64,000 nucleotides of DNA from Lysobacter sp. cf310 (lineage in GTDB: Bacteria > Pseudomonadota > Gammaproteobacteria > Xanthomonadales > Xanthomonadaceae), in contig NZ_FOSS01000001.1 in NCBI RefSeq assembly GCF_900114355.1, positions 186,001-250,000 on the forward strand, given 5' to 3'. The notes below the pieces were generated by a model. It was not told where the DNA came from. It worked only from the letters and a program-made list of their open reading frames with translations, and did not search any database. The position numbers and the translations under genes are program-made. Below, piece by piece: positions 46,988 through 55,706 of the stretch; the first letter of the stretch is position 1, and each line of letters begins with the position of its first letter.

Positions 46988-48172
46988 ATGATCGGTTTTT
47001 TCCGCCGCAAGAAGCCCGAAACCCCCGCCAGCGAACCCCGCCTCAGCACCGAGGAACTGGCCGCCGCATTCCCGTCGGCGCCCGCCGAGGCGCCTGCTCC
47101 TGCCGAGCCCGTCGCGGTCGAGCCGGTCGTGGCCGAGCCGGTCGCCGCGGCCGTCGAACCGGTGCCGGCCGAAGTGATCGCCGCCGCGCTCGAGGTCGAC
47201 GCCGACGTCGCCCAGGCGGTGGCGGCCGAACCGGCCACCCCGCCCGCCAGCGCCGGCAAGCCCGGTTGGCGCGAGCGCCTGCGCGGCAGCGCGTTCGCGC
47301 GCAGCCTGGGCGGCCTGTTCTCGCGCAATCCCAAGCTCGACGACGATCTGCTGGACGAGATCGAAACCGCGCTGATCACCGCCGACGTCGGCGTGACCGC
47401 GACCACCCAGCTCATCGAAAGCCTGCGCCGGCGCATGAAGGCGCGCGAGTTCGCCGACGCCCCGGCCCTGCTCGCCGCCCTGCGCGCCGACCTGATCGCC
47501 CTGCTGCGCCCGGTCGCGCAGCCGCTGCGCATCGACGCGGCCGCTCGCCCGTTCGTGCTGCTGACCGTGGGCGTAAACGGCGTCGGCAAGACCACCACCA
47601 TCGGCAAGCTCGCCAAGCGCTTCCGCGACGAGAACCGCGCCCTGATGCTGGCCGCCGGCGACACCTTCCGCGCCGCCGCGGTCGCGCAGCTGCAGGCCTG
47701 GGGCGAGCGCAACGGCGTCCCGGTGATCGCCCAGGGCCAGAACGCCGATGCGGCCTCGGTCGCGTTCGACGCGCTGCAGGCGGCCAAGGCGCGCGGCACC
47801 GAAGTGCTGATCGCCGACACCGCCGGCCGCCTGCACACCCAGCAGGGCCTGATGGCCGAGCTGGGCAAGATCAAGCGGGTGCTGCAGAAGGTCGACCCCG
47901 AGGCGCCGCACGAAGTGCTGATGGTGATCGACGGCACCACCGGCCAGAACGCCTTGTCGCAGCTGCGCCAGTTCCATGCCGCGGTCGGCGTGACCGGCCT
48001 GGTGGTGACCAAGCTGGACGGCACCGCCAAGGGCGGCGTGGTGTTCGCGCTGGCGCGCGAGTTCGGCATACCGATCCGCTACGCCGGCATCGGCGAGCGC
48101 GCCGAAGATCTGCGCGTGTTCGACGCCGAGGCCTTCGTCGACGCCTTGCTGCCCGAAGCGCTAGGCGCCTGA
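46988..48172 (+). CDS. ftsY: Signal recognition particle receptor FtsY
   Basis: This 394-residue GTPase docks ribosome-SRP complexes at the membrane. The N-terminus is Ala/Glu/Pro-rich and acidic (A domain, about 1-90). N and G domains follow, with GVNGVGKTTTIGKLAKRF (G1), DTFRAAAVAQLQAW, LIADTAGRLHTQ (G3) and VVTKLDGTAKGG (G4). It is the first of a run of same-strand genes that continues through the AsmA-like gene, mutY and yggX. Confidence 0.97.
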   Translation: MIGFFRRKKPETPASEPRLSTEELAAAFPSAPAEAPAPAEPVAVEPVVAEPVAAAVEPVPAEVIAAALEVDADVAQAVAAEPATPPASAGKPGWRERLRGSAFARSLGGLFSRNPKLDDDLLDEIETALITADVGVTATTQLIESLRRRMKAREFADAPALLAALRADLIALLRPVAQPLRIDAAARPFVLLTVGVNGVGKTTTIGKLAKRFRDENRALMLAAGDTFRAAAVAQLQAWGERNGVPVIAQGQNADAASVAFDALQAAKARGTEVLIADTAGRLHTQQGLMAELGKIKRVLQKVDPEAPHEVLMVIDGTTGQNALSQLRQFHAAVGVTGLVVTKLDGTAKGGVVFALAREFGIPIRYAGIGERAEDLRVFDAEAFVDALLPEALGA

Positions 48173-48192
48173 GCCCGGCCGCCGGCGCGCGC

Positions 48193-49482
48193 ATGGTCGC
48201 CGACACCGCCAATACCGCCGCCAAACCGGCGCCGCCGCGACGCGCGCGCCGCGGCTTGCTCGCGTTCGCCGTGCTGGGCTTGCTGGCCGTGCTCGCGCTG
48301 CTCTGGGTCTCGCGCCCGAACCGTGCCGCCGCGCTGATCCTGGATCGCGCCGGCGCCGCGCTGGGCCTGGAGATCAGCGCCGCCGGCGTCAGCGAGTACC
48401 GCCTGCGCGGCACCCCCATGCTGCTGGTGCGCGAGGTGATCGTGCGCGAACCCGGCGCCGCCACGCCGCTGCTCAGTGCGAAACGCATCCAGTTGTCGCT
48501 GCCCTGGTCGACCCTGCGCAGCCGCGGCGATCAGCTCACGGTCGAACGCATCGAACTCGACGCGCCGCTGTTGGATCTGCCGGCGATGCAGCACTGGCTG
48601 GCGAGCCGTCCGCCGTCGCCGCAAACCCGCATCCCCACCCTCACCGACGGCCTGCGCATCGTCGACGGCCGCATCGTCAATCACGACTGGCGCATCGAGA
48701 ACATCCAGGCCGAGCTGCCCGCGCTGTATCCGGATCGTCCCGTGCGGGCGCGTCTGCGCGGCCGTTACCTGGACGCGCCGATGGCGATCCCGTTCGATCT
48801 CGCGGTCGCTTTGTCGCGGCCCGCGCCGGCGGCCGGGCTGGGCGCCAACGGCCGCATCGCGATCGAGCAAAGCGGCTGGCGATTGCCGGCCACGGTGGCC
48901 CTGTCCGGGCCGCTGCGCATCGGCGACGACGAACTCACCATCGTGCCGGCGCTGCTGGGCGCGGCGGCCAGCTACGAATCCGGCGACACCCGCCTGCCGT
49001 TCGCGCTGGGCCTGCACGGCCCGCTCAAGTTCGACGAGGCGGTGTGGTCGCTGGAACCGGTGGCGCTGGCGCTGCGCGCGCGCGGCGACGCCGGCAATCC
49101 CATCCCCAGCCTGGACGCGACCGGCGCGCTCGCGCTGGGCCGGCGCCTGGTGCTGCAACTGGACGGGCAGCTCGCGCAGTGGCCGCAGGCCTGGCCGGCG
49201 CTGCCGACGCCGCTGGACGACGCCTCCGCGCCCTTGCCGTTCGAACTGCGCTACGTCGGCCGCCCGGATCTGTCGGAGACCATCGGCCTGCGCCTGAGCC
49301 GCGGCCAGACCCAGGCCGACAGCGAGTTCCGTGTGCCCGCGGTGCTGGCCTGGATCGACGCCGGCGAACGCGGCGCACCGCTGCCGCCGCTGCGCGCCAA
49401 GCTGCGCACGCCCAAGCTGGAAATCTCCGGCGCCACCCTCGAAGCGGTCGAGATCGAACTCGGCGACGAGGACCTGCCGTGA
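48193..49482 (+). CDS. AsmA-like membrane-anchored protein of unknown function
   Basis: This 429-residue protein has one N-terminal transmembrane helix (GLLAFAVLGLLAVLALLWV) followed by a large beta-rich periplasmic part, the architecture of AsmA/YhdP-type envelope proteins. Phrases such as GLRIVDGRIVNHDWRIENI and LRTPKLEISGATLEAVEIEL fit the repeating beta-strands. The start at 48193 lies 20 bases after ftsY. Its stop overlaps the GTG start of mutY. A role in lipid transport or envelope homeostasis is inferred from fold only. Confidence 0.75.
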   Translation: MVADTANTAAKPAPPRRARRGLLAFAVLGLLAVLALLWVSRPNRAAALILDRAGAALGLEISAAGVSEYRLRGTPMLLVREVIVREPGAATPLLSAKRIQLSLPWSTLRSRGDQLTVERIELDAPLLDLPAMQHWLASRPPSPQTRIPTLTDGLRIVDGRIVNHDWRIENIQAELPALYPDRPVRARLRGRYLDAPMAIPFDLAVALSRPAPAAGLGANGRIAIEQSGWRLPATVALSGPLRIGDDELTIVPALLGAAASYESGDTRLPFALGLHGPLKFDEAVWSLEPVALALRARGDAGNPIPSLDATGALALGRRLVLQLDGQLAQWPQAWPALPTPLDDASAPLPFELRYVGRPDLSETIGLRLSRGQTQADSEFRVPAVLAWIDAGERGAPLPPLRAKLRTPKLEISGATLEAVEIELGDEDLP

Positions 49483-50591
49483 GCCGCGCCGCGCGCGCCA
49501 AATCCGCCGCCGTGCCCGTTGCCGCGGGCGCGGGCGTGGATGCATTCGCGAGCCGACTGCTGCGCTGGTTCGACGTCTGCGGCCGCCACGACCTGCCCTG
49601 GCAGCATCCGCGCACGCCGTACCGGGTGTGGCTGTCGGAAATCATGCTGCAGCAGACCCAGGTCAAGACCGCCGCGCCCTACTTCGAACGCTTCGTCGCC
49701 GCCCTGCCGACCCTGCCGGAACTCGCGGCCGCACCGCAGGACCAGGTGCTGGCGCTGTGGTCGGGCCTGGGCTACTACGCCCGCGCGCGCAATCTGCACG
49801 CGGCCGCCCAAGGCTGCGTCGAGCGACACGGCGGCGAGCTGCCGCGCGATCTCGACGCACTCACCGCCCTGCCCGGCATCGGCCGCAGCACCGCCGCGGC
49901 GATCCTGTCGCAGGCCTGGAACGACCGCCACGCGATCCTCGACGGCAACGTCAAACGCGTGCTCAGCCGTTATCACGGCATCGACGGTTATCCCGGCCTG
50001 CCGGCGGTGGAGAAACAGCTGTGGGCGCTGGCCGAACGCCACGTCGCCAGTCCCGATCTGCCGGACACGCGCCTGGCCGATTACACCCAGGCGCAGATGG
50101 ACCTGGGCGCGACCCTGTGCACGCGCGCCGATCCCGCCTGCGTGCTGTGCCCGCTACAGGACGACTGCGTCGCCCGCCGTGAAGGCCGGGTCGCCGAACT
50201 GCCCACGCCCAAACCCGGCAAGGCCGTGCCGCAACGCCATGCGCAGGTGCTGTGGCTGCAGGACGCGCAAGCGCGCGTGCTGCTGCAGCGGCGACCGCCG
50301 GTCGGCATCTGGGCCTCGCTGTGGACGCTGCCGCAAGCCGAGGACGCCGCGGCGGCGCAAGCCTGGTTCGCCGCGCACGCGCATGGCGACTTCGCAGCCG
50401 CCCAGCGCCTGGCGCCGATCGCGCACGCCTTCAGCCATTACAAACTGGAACTGCAGCCGCTGCGCTGGCGCGGCATCGCCCTGCGCGACGCGGTGGGCGA
50501 CAATGACGCACTGCGCTGGGTCGCGCGCGCCGAGTTGTCGGAGCTGGGCATTCCCGCGCCGATCCGCAGACTGCTGGAAAGCGACGCCTGA
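49479..50591 (+). CDS. mutY: A/G-specific adenine DNA glycosylase
   Basis: This 370-residue base-excision repair enzyme removes A paired with 8-oxoG. The catalytic region has [20 protein letters not shown], the helix-hairpin-helix with [14 protein letters not shown] and the catalytic Asp in [15 protein letters not shown]. The iron-sulfur loop Cys-x6-Cys-x2-Cys-x5-Cys reads [17 protein letters not shown]. The C-terminal NUDIX-like domain recognises 8-oxoG. It starts at a GTG that overlaps the previous stop (GTGA) and is normally followed by yggX, as here. Confidence 0.96.
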   Translation: MSRAARAKSAAVPVAAGAGVDAFASRLLRWFDVCGRHDLPWQHPRTPYRVWLSEIMLQQTQVKTAAPYFERFVAALPTLPELAAAPQDQVLALWSGLGYYARARNLHAAAQGCVERHGGELPRDLDALTALPGIGRSTAAAILSQAWNDRHAILDGNVKRVLSRYHGIDGYPGLPAVEKQLWALAERHVASPDLPDTRLADYTQAQMDLGATLCTRADPACVLCPLQDDCVARREGRVAELPTPKPGKAVPQRHAQVLWLQDAQARVLLQRRPPVGIWASLWTLPQAEDAAAAQAWFAAHAHGDFAAAQRLAPIAHAFSHYKLELQPLRWRGIALRDAVGDNDALRWVARAELSELGIPAPIRRLLESDA

Positions 50592-50670
50592 CGCGCGCGC
50601 GTTCGAATCCGGCCTGCTCCACCCTTTCACGCCCGCGGCTTGCGCCGCGAGCCGCCAATCAGGAACTCCG

Positions 50671-50943
50671 ATGCCACGCACCGTCCATTGCGAATACGAA
50701 CACCGCGACACCGACGGCCTGGACTTCGTGCCCTGGCCCGGCGCACTCGGCAAGCGCGTGTACGCGCATATCGGCAAGACCGCCTGGGCCGCCTGGCTCG
50801 CGCATCAGACCATGCTGATCAACGAGAACCGGCTGTCGCCGTTGGACCCCAAACACCGCGCCTTCCTGGAAGCGGAGATGGAGAAGTTCCTGTTCGCCGG
50901 CGGCGCCGACAAGCCGGCCGGCTACGTGGCGCCGGAGAGCTGA
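50671..50943 (+). CDS. yggX: Probable Fe(2+)-trafficking / oxidative damage protection protein YggX
   Basis: This 90-residue protein starts [18 protein letters not shown] and has the family blocks [22 protein letters not shown] and FLFAGG. It protects iron-sulfur proteins against oxidants. The conserved N-terminal Cys (residue 7) is present. It lies 79 bases after mutY, the standard order. Confidence 0.95.
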   Translation: MPRTVHCEYEHRDTDGLDFVPWPGALGKRVYAHIGKTAWAAWLAHQTMLINENRLSPLDPKHRAFLEAEMEKFLFAGGADKPAGYVAPES

Positions 50944-50961
50944 CCGGCGCCGTGACCCGGC

Positions 50962-51438
50962 TTACTTGCCGTCCTGCGGCGTGACGCCGTCGTCGCGGCT
51001 TTCCGGCATCGAGCCGGCCGAACGCCGGTCGCGCTGCGCCTGCTTGATCGCCTTGACGTCGAGCGGACGGATCTGGCCGATGTGGCAGGGGAACGGCAGC
51101 GCGCCCTGGCCCAGCACCATCACCTTGTCGAAGCGCGCATAGACCCGCCCGGCCTGATTGCTGACGGTGATCGCCGAAGCGAAGTCCAGGTCCGAGCAGC
51201 GGCCCTGCAGTTCCAGCAGATAGGCCTGGTTCGGCCGCGTCCACACCGCCAGCGCGCTGTCGCCCAGCGGGGTCCAGCCGTCGAGACGGCCGTAGTACTG
51301 GAACGCGGGCACCGGCTCGCCGGCGTGGGCGCGATACAAGGCCAGGCGATCGGCGTCGCGCATCTTGGGATCGGTTGCGCACGCGCTCATCGCGAACAGC
51401 GTCAGCGCGGCGGATACTGCGTAGAGAATGCGTTTCAT
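50962..51438 (-). CDS. DUF6491-like lipoprotein
   Basis: This 158-residue lipoprotein has the signal MKRILYAVSAALTLFAMSAC and a clear aggagc ribosome-binding site, which decides the start at 51438. The body contains FQYYGRLDGWTPLGDSALAVW, RCSDLDFASAITVSNQ and CHIGQIRPLDVKAIK, which I associate with DUF6491 (from memory). Two conserved Cys could form a disulfide. The function is unknown. It is convergent with yggX. Confidence 0.75.
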   Translation of the reverse strand: MKRILYAVSAALTLFAMSACATDPKMRDADRLALYRAHAGEPVPAFQYYGRLDGWTPLGDSALAVWTRPNQAYLLELQGRCSDLDFASAITVSNQAGRVYARFDKVMVLGQGALPFPCHIGQIRPLDVKAIKQAQRDRRSAGSMPESRDDGVTPQDGK

Positions 51439-51622
51439 GACGGCTCCTGTTTGGGGCGTACAGTCCATGCCTACGAGTCCATGCCTAAAGGCCTGGCACC
51501 ATCATGCGCCGCCGCTGGCACGCTGCGCGGGTCCCCGCGCAAACCGTTCAGCGCACATGCGGCTTGCCAGATCGTCCGGCGCTCCGTATCATGCCGCTCC
51601 TCATCACGGCCTGCCGTGAAAT

Positions 51623-51698
51623 GGCCGGGTAGCTCAGTTGGTAGAGCAGGGGATTGAAAATCCCCGTGTCGGGGGTTCGATTCCCTCCCCGGCCACCA
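51623..51698 (+). tRNA. tRNA-Phe (anticodon GAA), CCA encoded
   Basis: This 76-base cloverleaf has acceptor ggccggg pairing with cccggcc, the D arm gctcagttggtagagc, anticodon stem ggggatt/aatcccc region with loop ttgaaaa (anticodon gaa), T arm with gggttcgattccc, and terminal cca encoded. A terminator follows at 51720. Confidence 0.97.
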
Positions 51699-51719
51699 TT
51701 TCGCAAGCCTTGAACCGTC

Positions 51720-51753
51720 AACCCCGCATGGCGCCCGCCCTGCGGGGTTTTCT
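51720..51753 (+). terminator. Terminator after tRNA-Phe
   Basis: The stem aaccccgca / tgcggggtt with a 12-base loop is followed by ttctgttt. Confidence 0.75.
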
Positions 51754-51927
51754 GTTTGTGGGGCCCGGACCGGCCGGTGGCTCCGATTTCGCCGGTCGCG
51801 CCCCATCCCCTACCCGGCCGGCGCTCTCGCAACGACTGCCCCCTACCGACAGACCGTCCGCGCGCATCGCGCATGCGGGCCCGGACCTGCGCAGCGGCCA
51901 GCCGCGGCGCGCCCGTCGACAGGGCGA

Positions 51928-52986
51928 TCAGGCCTCCGGACGGGATCGCGATCTGCCGCGCAGCAGGCGGAACAGCCGCGCTAACAGATACAGCGCGAGC
52001 GACAGCACTGCGGCGATCGCCAGTAGGCTCCACTTGGACCAGAACAACGACGGGTCGACCCAGGGCGTCGTGTAGATGTACAGGTCCCCGTTCTGCAGCA
52101 CCCGCAACGGCATCTTGCCGGGCACCAGGTAGTGACTGGCGTAGCGGTAGGTCGCGGTGCCGGCCACCATCTTGCCCAGTTCGCTGTCGATCAAACTCAC
52201 CCAGGCGCGATCGAAGTGCGGATCGCCGTGGGCGCCGAGGTAACGCGTGTTGGCATCGGTCAGCGCCAACAGGCGGTCGACATTCGCCTTGTAGATCGGC
52301 AGATCCGACTGCGGCGTCATCGCCACGATCCCGCCCAGGTGCTGGTAGACGTGGTCGCCCGTGAAGGCGAGATTGCGCACGCGATCGACCAACACCACGC
52401 TCTCGTTGGTATGGCCCGGCAGGTTGTACGCCGACAGCCGGCGGTCGCCGAGATCGATCGTGTCGCCATCCTTGACGAAGCCCGCGACTTTCAGCGGCGG
52501 CGGAACCGCGCCGCCGCTCTCGAGCGCGCCGATGGTGTAGCGGCCGTTGTCGATGCGTGCGCGCAACTCCGGCCGGTCGACCAGGGTGACGCCGTCTTCG
52601 AAGCTAGCCGCATCGCCGGTGTGGTCGTAATGGTGGTGCGACAGGATCAGGGTGATGGGTTTGTCGGTCAGACGCCGCGCCACCTCGCGCATGGATTTCG
52701 ATCCCGCGGGCCGCTCGCCGCAACCGGCGTCGAACATGATCGCGCGCGTGCTGCCGACGATCAGATAGGAGGTGTTGTACTGCTCGGATTTCGGCTCGTT
52801 GATGGCGAACGTCCGCGCATCGATCGCTTCGACCGCGTACCAGCCGTCGATCATCCTGGAGGCGGGCGCATAGTTCTGCCCTGGCCGGAGGTCGCCCCAG
52901 ATATCCTTGGAATCGACCAACTGTTCGGCGCAACCCAGCAGCAGGCTGCCGATAAAAGAAGCGGCCAGGAGTCGCCACGCGCGCAT
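51928..52986 (-). CDS. MBL-fold hydrolase, lipoprotein with C-terminal membrane helix
   Basis: This 352-residue exported protein has a lipoprotein-type signal (RLLAASFIGSLLLGC, Cys about 19). The metallo-beta-lactamase motif is LILSHHHYDHTG, with further ligands in NLPGHTNESVVLVD, AFTGDHVYQ and GAHGD. A hydrophobic segment near the C-terminus (LLAIAAVLSLALYLLARLF) with an Arg-rich tail would anchor it in the membrane, unusual for a lipoprotein. The substrate is unknown. Confidence 0.85.
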   Translation of the reverse strand: MRAWRLLAASFIGSLLLGCAEQLVDSKDIWGDLRPGQNYAPASRMIDGWYAVEAIDARTFAINEPKSEQYNTSYLIVGSTRAIMFDAGCGERPAGSKSMREVARRLTDKPITLILSHHHYDHTGDAASFEDGVTLVDRPELRARIDNGRYTIGALESGGAVPPPLKVAGFVKDGDTIDLGDRRLSAYNLPGHTNESVVLVDRVRNLAFTGDHVYQHLGGIVAMTPQSDLPIYKANVDRLLALTDANTRYLGAHGDPHFDRAWVSLIDSELGKMVAGTATYRYASHYLVPGKMPLRVLQNGDLYIYTTPWVDPSLFWSKWSLLAIAAVLSLALYLLARLFRLLRGRSRSRPEA

Positions 52987-53291
52987 TAGGTCACCGTTCT
53001 TGTGGAAGATTCAAACATCGTTGGCACCGCCTTCGGAAACAGGACGCGGCCGTCATCCGCAATGAATCGCAAATCGCGGCGGCCTGTCCAGTTTTCGCGA
53101 CAGGCCTTCGGATCGGATGTGCCCGCCGAACCCGCTGCGCTACGCCTGTGATGTGCCGGCTGGCACGAGACACCCGCCAGCCGGCCCTCGGATCGAAGCA
53201 GCCCCAGGCACTTATCCACAAGCGGTGTGCGCCGCCGACGCGCCGCACGGGCGCCTGCATCAATTTCGGGCCCCGCCTCGTATAGGTCTGC
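52987..53291. other. Divergent intergenic region
   Basis: This 305-base gap separates the MBL lipoprotein gene from the 53292 gene. It holds an exact DnaA-box sequence (ttatccaca, 53212-53220) as a single site, and an inverted repeat aggcctgtc / gacaggcct-like around 53085-53107. No gene was supported. Confidence 0.4.
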
Positions 53292-54128
53292 ATGGCTCCC
53301 ACCCTGCGAGCGCCCATGGCCCATCTTCCCCGCCTCGTCGGGCGCATCGCGCTCCTGTGCCTGCTGTGCTGCGCCTGTGGCGCGGCCGGTGCGGACGACG
53401 TGGAGCGCTACGACGGGCTGGCCTACGCCCGCGACGGCGCCCGCCTGCTCTACCGGGAAACCCATTGGCGCTATGCCGACGCCAAGGTCGCGCAGCGGCT
53501 GGTGCTGTACCGCTGCCCCGACGGCCAGGCGTTCGCACGCAAGCGCGTGATCGACGGCGCCCAGGCCGAAGCACCCAACTTCGACTTCAGCGATGGCCGC
53601 GACGGCTACCGCGAAGGCGTGCGCGGCCGGGGCGGCGGGCGCGAGGTCTATGTGCAGGACGACGCGCGCGCGCCGCTGCGCACGCGCGCCCTGAAGCTGC
53701 CACGCGACGCGGTCATCGACGCCGGATTCGACGCCATGGTGCGGGCACGCTGGGACACGCTCTCGCAAGGCCGCTCGATCGCGATCCCGTTCCTGCTGCC
53801 CAGCCGTTTCGACTTCCTCGACCTCAAACTCGCCGCGACCGCGCCCACGCGCGTCGACGGCCGCCCGGCGCGGCGCCTGCGGATGTCGCTGGATCGCTGG
53901 TACGGCTTCGCCATACCGGCCGTCGAACTGACCTACGCGGACGCGGATCGGCGCCTGCTCGAATTCCGCGGCATCGGCACCGTCCGAGACCGTCGCGGCC
54001 GCCCCCTCGACGTGCGCATCGCCTTTCCCGCCGACGCCGTCGCCCGCGACGCGACCCGCGCCGAAATCGAGCGCGCGGCCGCCATGCCCCTGGTCCGCAG
54101 CTGCGGCGCGGGGTCGCCCTCGGTATGA
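53292..54128 (+). CDS. Secreted protein of unknown function
   Basis: This 278-residue exported protein has a hydrophobic signal (RIALLCLLCCACGAAG). The mature part has a beta-rich pattern (AYARDGARLLYRETHWRY, NFDFSDGRDGYREG, RSIAIPFLLPSRFDFLDLKL, ELTYADADRRLLEFRG). The start at 53292 is uncertain; MAHLPRLVGR at 53316 is equally possible. It lies 167 bases before the sigma factor gene on the same strand and could belong to its regulon. Not recognised. Confidence 0.7.
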   Translation: MAPTLRAPMAHLPRLVGRIALLCLLCCACGAAGADDVERYDGLAYARDGARLLYRETHWRYADAKVAQRLVLYRCPDGQAFARKRVIDGAQAEAPNFDFSDGRDGYREGVRGRGGGREVYVQDDARAPLRTRALKLPRDAVIDAGFDAMVRARWDTLSQGRSIAIPFLLPSRFDFLDLKLAATAPTRVDGRPARRLRMSLDRWYGFAIPAVELTYADADRRLLEFRGIGTVRDRRGRPLDVRIAFPADAVARDATRAEIERAAAMPLVRSCGAGSPSV

Positions 54129-54295
54129 GGCGCGCTCTCGTCCCCCAAGGCCTGGCCACCGCCCCGCCTTCACCGCGAAGCCGGCGCCGATGGCCTATAG
54201 TCGCGCCGCCCCCGTCCGCGCACTGCGGCCGCATGTCGCCCGGCGATGCGGTTATCGCCGCGGCTCCGATCCGCTTGGTATCCACAGGTGCAGGA

Positions 54296-54871
54296 ATGCC
54301 CGAGTCCCCGCAACGTCAGCGCACACCGGAAAGCGAACGTCTGGACGGTCTGTTGAGCGACGTCGCCGACGGCGACACCGGCGCGTTCGAGGCGCTCTAC
54401 CGCGCCACCTCCGGCAAGCTGCTGGGCGTCTGCCTGCGCGTACTGCCCGATCGCGCGGAAGCCGAGGACGTCTTGCAGGAGGTTTACGCCAGCGTCTGGC
54501 GCAAGGCCGTGCAGTTCGATGCCGGACGCGCCAGCGCGATCACCTGGCTGGCGATGGTCGCGCGCAACAAGGCCATCGACCGCGCGCGCACGCTGCCGGC
54601 GCCGCAGCGCATGGCCCCGATCGAACTGGCCGACGACATCGTCGATCACGCCGCCACGCCGCTGCAGCAGGCCGAGGCCGCGAACGACCAGAGCCGTCTG
54701 GAAATCTGCATGCAGCGGCTGGAGGCGCGCCGGCGCGCGCTGATCCGTACCGCATTCTTCGACGGCGCCACTTATGAAGAACTGGCGGCCCGGATCGGCT
54801 CGCCGCTGGGTTCGGTCAAGAGCTGGATCCGGCGCGGTCTGAGCCAACTGCGGGCGTGCCTGGAATCATGA
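54296..54871 (+). CDS. ECF RNA polymerase sigma factor, SigK/RskA-linked type
   Basis: This 191-residue sigma-70-family ECF factor has region 2 (about 35-105) with AEDVLQEVYASVWRKAVQFD and WLAMVARNKAIDRAR. Region 4 (about 130-190) has RTAFFDGATYEELAARIG and GSVKSWIRRGLSQLRACL. Region 3 is absent, as expected. The ATG at 54296 follows a gcagga site. Its stop overlaps the start of the RskA-like anti-sigma gene. The associated operon suggests control of membrane-lipid modification under stress. Confidence 0.93.
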   Translation: MPESPQRQRTPESERLDGLLSDVADGDTGAFEALYRATSGKLLGVCLRVLPDRAEAEDVLQEVYASVWRKAVQFDAGRASAITWLAMVARNKAIDRARTLPAPQRMAPIELADDIVDHAATPLQQAEAANDQSRLEICMQRLEARRRALIRTAFFDGATYEELAARIGSPLGSVKSWIRRGLSQLRACLES

Positions 54872-55638
54872 GCGCCCAAGACCCCCGCTTCGACGACGAG
54901 ACCGGGCCGGAGCCACCCGATTCGGATGTGCACGCCGGCGAGTACGTGCTGGGCGTGCTCGATGCGCAGCAACGTAGGCAAGCGCAAGCGCGCATCGCCG
55001 CCGACCCGGAGTTCGCGCGCGCTGTGGCGGATTGGGAGCGGCGCCTGGCCACCCTGCTGGACGAGATCGCACCGGTCGACGTACCGGCGCACCTGTGGCC
55101 GCGCCTGCGCACGCACCTGGGCTTGTCGCCGGTAGGCGAGCAACCCCGAGGGGTCTGGCAGAACCTCGGCTTCTGGCGCGCCGCGACCGCGGTCGCCGCC
55201 GCGGCGGCGCTGGCGGCGCTATTCGTGGGCCGCGTGCCGCAGACGCCAACGCCGACGCCGCCCGCGACGCCGCCTATCGCGGTGGAGCCGGCCGAGCAGG
55301 CCAAGCCGGTCACCACCCTGGCCCACGACGACGGCTCGCCGGGCTGGCTGGCCTCGCTGGACATCAAGCAGGGCAAGGTCCTGATGGTGCCGGTGCCCGC
55401 GCCCGCCGACGCCCAAGGCCGCGTGCCCGAACTGTGGCTGATCCCGGCCGGCGAAGCGCCGCGCTCCCTGGGCCTGGTCTCGATCGACAAGGCGCATACG
55501 GTCGCCGTGCCCAAGGACCTGCTGCGCGCGCTCAAACCCGGCTCGACCCTGGCGATCACCCTGGAACCGGCCGGCGGCGCGCCGCGAGGCATCCCCACCG
55601 GCCCCATCGTCGCCAAGGGCGGTCTGCAGACGATCTGA
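54868..55638 (+). CDS. RskA-like membrane anti-sigma factor
   Basis: This 256-residue inner-membrane protein has an N-terminal cytoplasmic anti-sigma domain (about 20-90, HAGEYVLGVLDAQQRRQAQA). One transmembrane helix follows (AATAVAAAAALAALFVG, about 110-127), then a Thr/Pro linker and a periplasmic RskA domain (LASLDIKQGKVLMVPV, ELWLIPAGEAPRSLG, LAITLEPAGGAPRGIPTGP). No zinc-binding HxxxCxxC motif was seen, unlike ChrR-type regulators. The start overlaps the sigma factor stop (ATGA). Release of sigma by regulated proteolysis is inferred from the family. Confidence 0.9.
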   Translation: MSAQDPRFDDETGPEPPDSDVHAGEYVLGVLDAQQRRQAQARIAADPEFARAVADWERRLATLLDEIAPVDVPAHLWPRLRTHLGLSPVGEQPRGVWQNLGFWRAATAVAAAAALAALFVGRVPQTPTPTPPATPPIAVEPAEQAKPVTTLAHDDGSPGWLASLDIKQGKVLMVPVPAPADAQGRVPELWLIPAGEAPRSLGLVSIDKAHTVAVPKDLLRALKPGSTLAITLEPAGGAPRGIPTGPIVAKGGLQTI

Positions 55639-55661
55639 CCGCGGCGGTGCATCCGCCGCGG
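55639..55661 (+). promoter_or_regulatory. GC hairpin between anti-sigma gene and desaturase operon
   Basis: A perfect 9-bp stem, ccgcggcgg / ccgccgcgg with a tgcat loop, starts immediately after the stop codon. No T-run follows, so it may attenuate rather than end transcription. The operon promoter, if separate, must lie within these 68 bases or inside the anti-sigma gene. Confidence 0.5.
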
Positions 55662-55706
55662 GCGTGGCCCCGTACCTCCTGATGACACGCTCATCGGGAG
55701 AGTTCC

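Noticed and set aside
53212..53220. Exact DnaA box ttatccaca
   Set aside because: A single site without clustered boxes, an AT-rich unwinding element or dnaA/dnaN nearby; not evidence for an origin.
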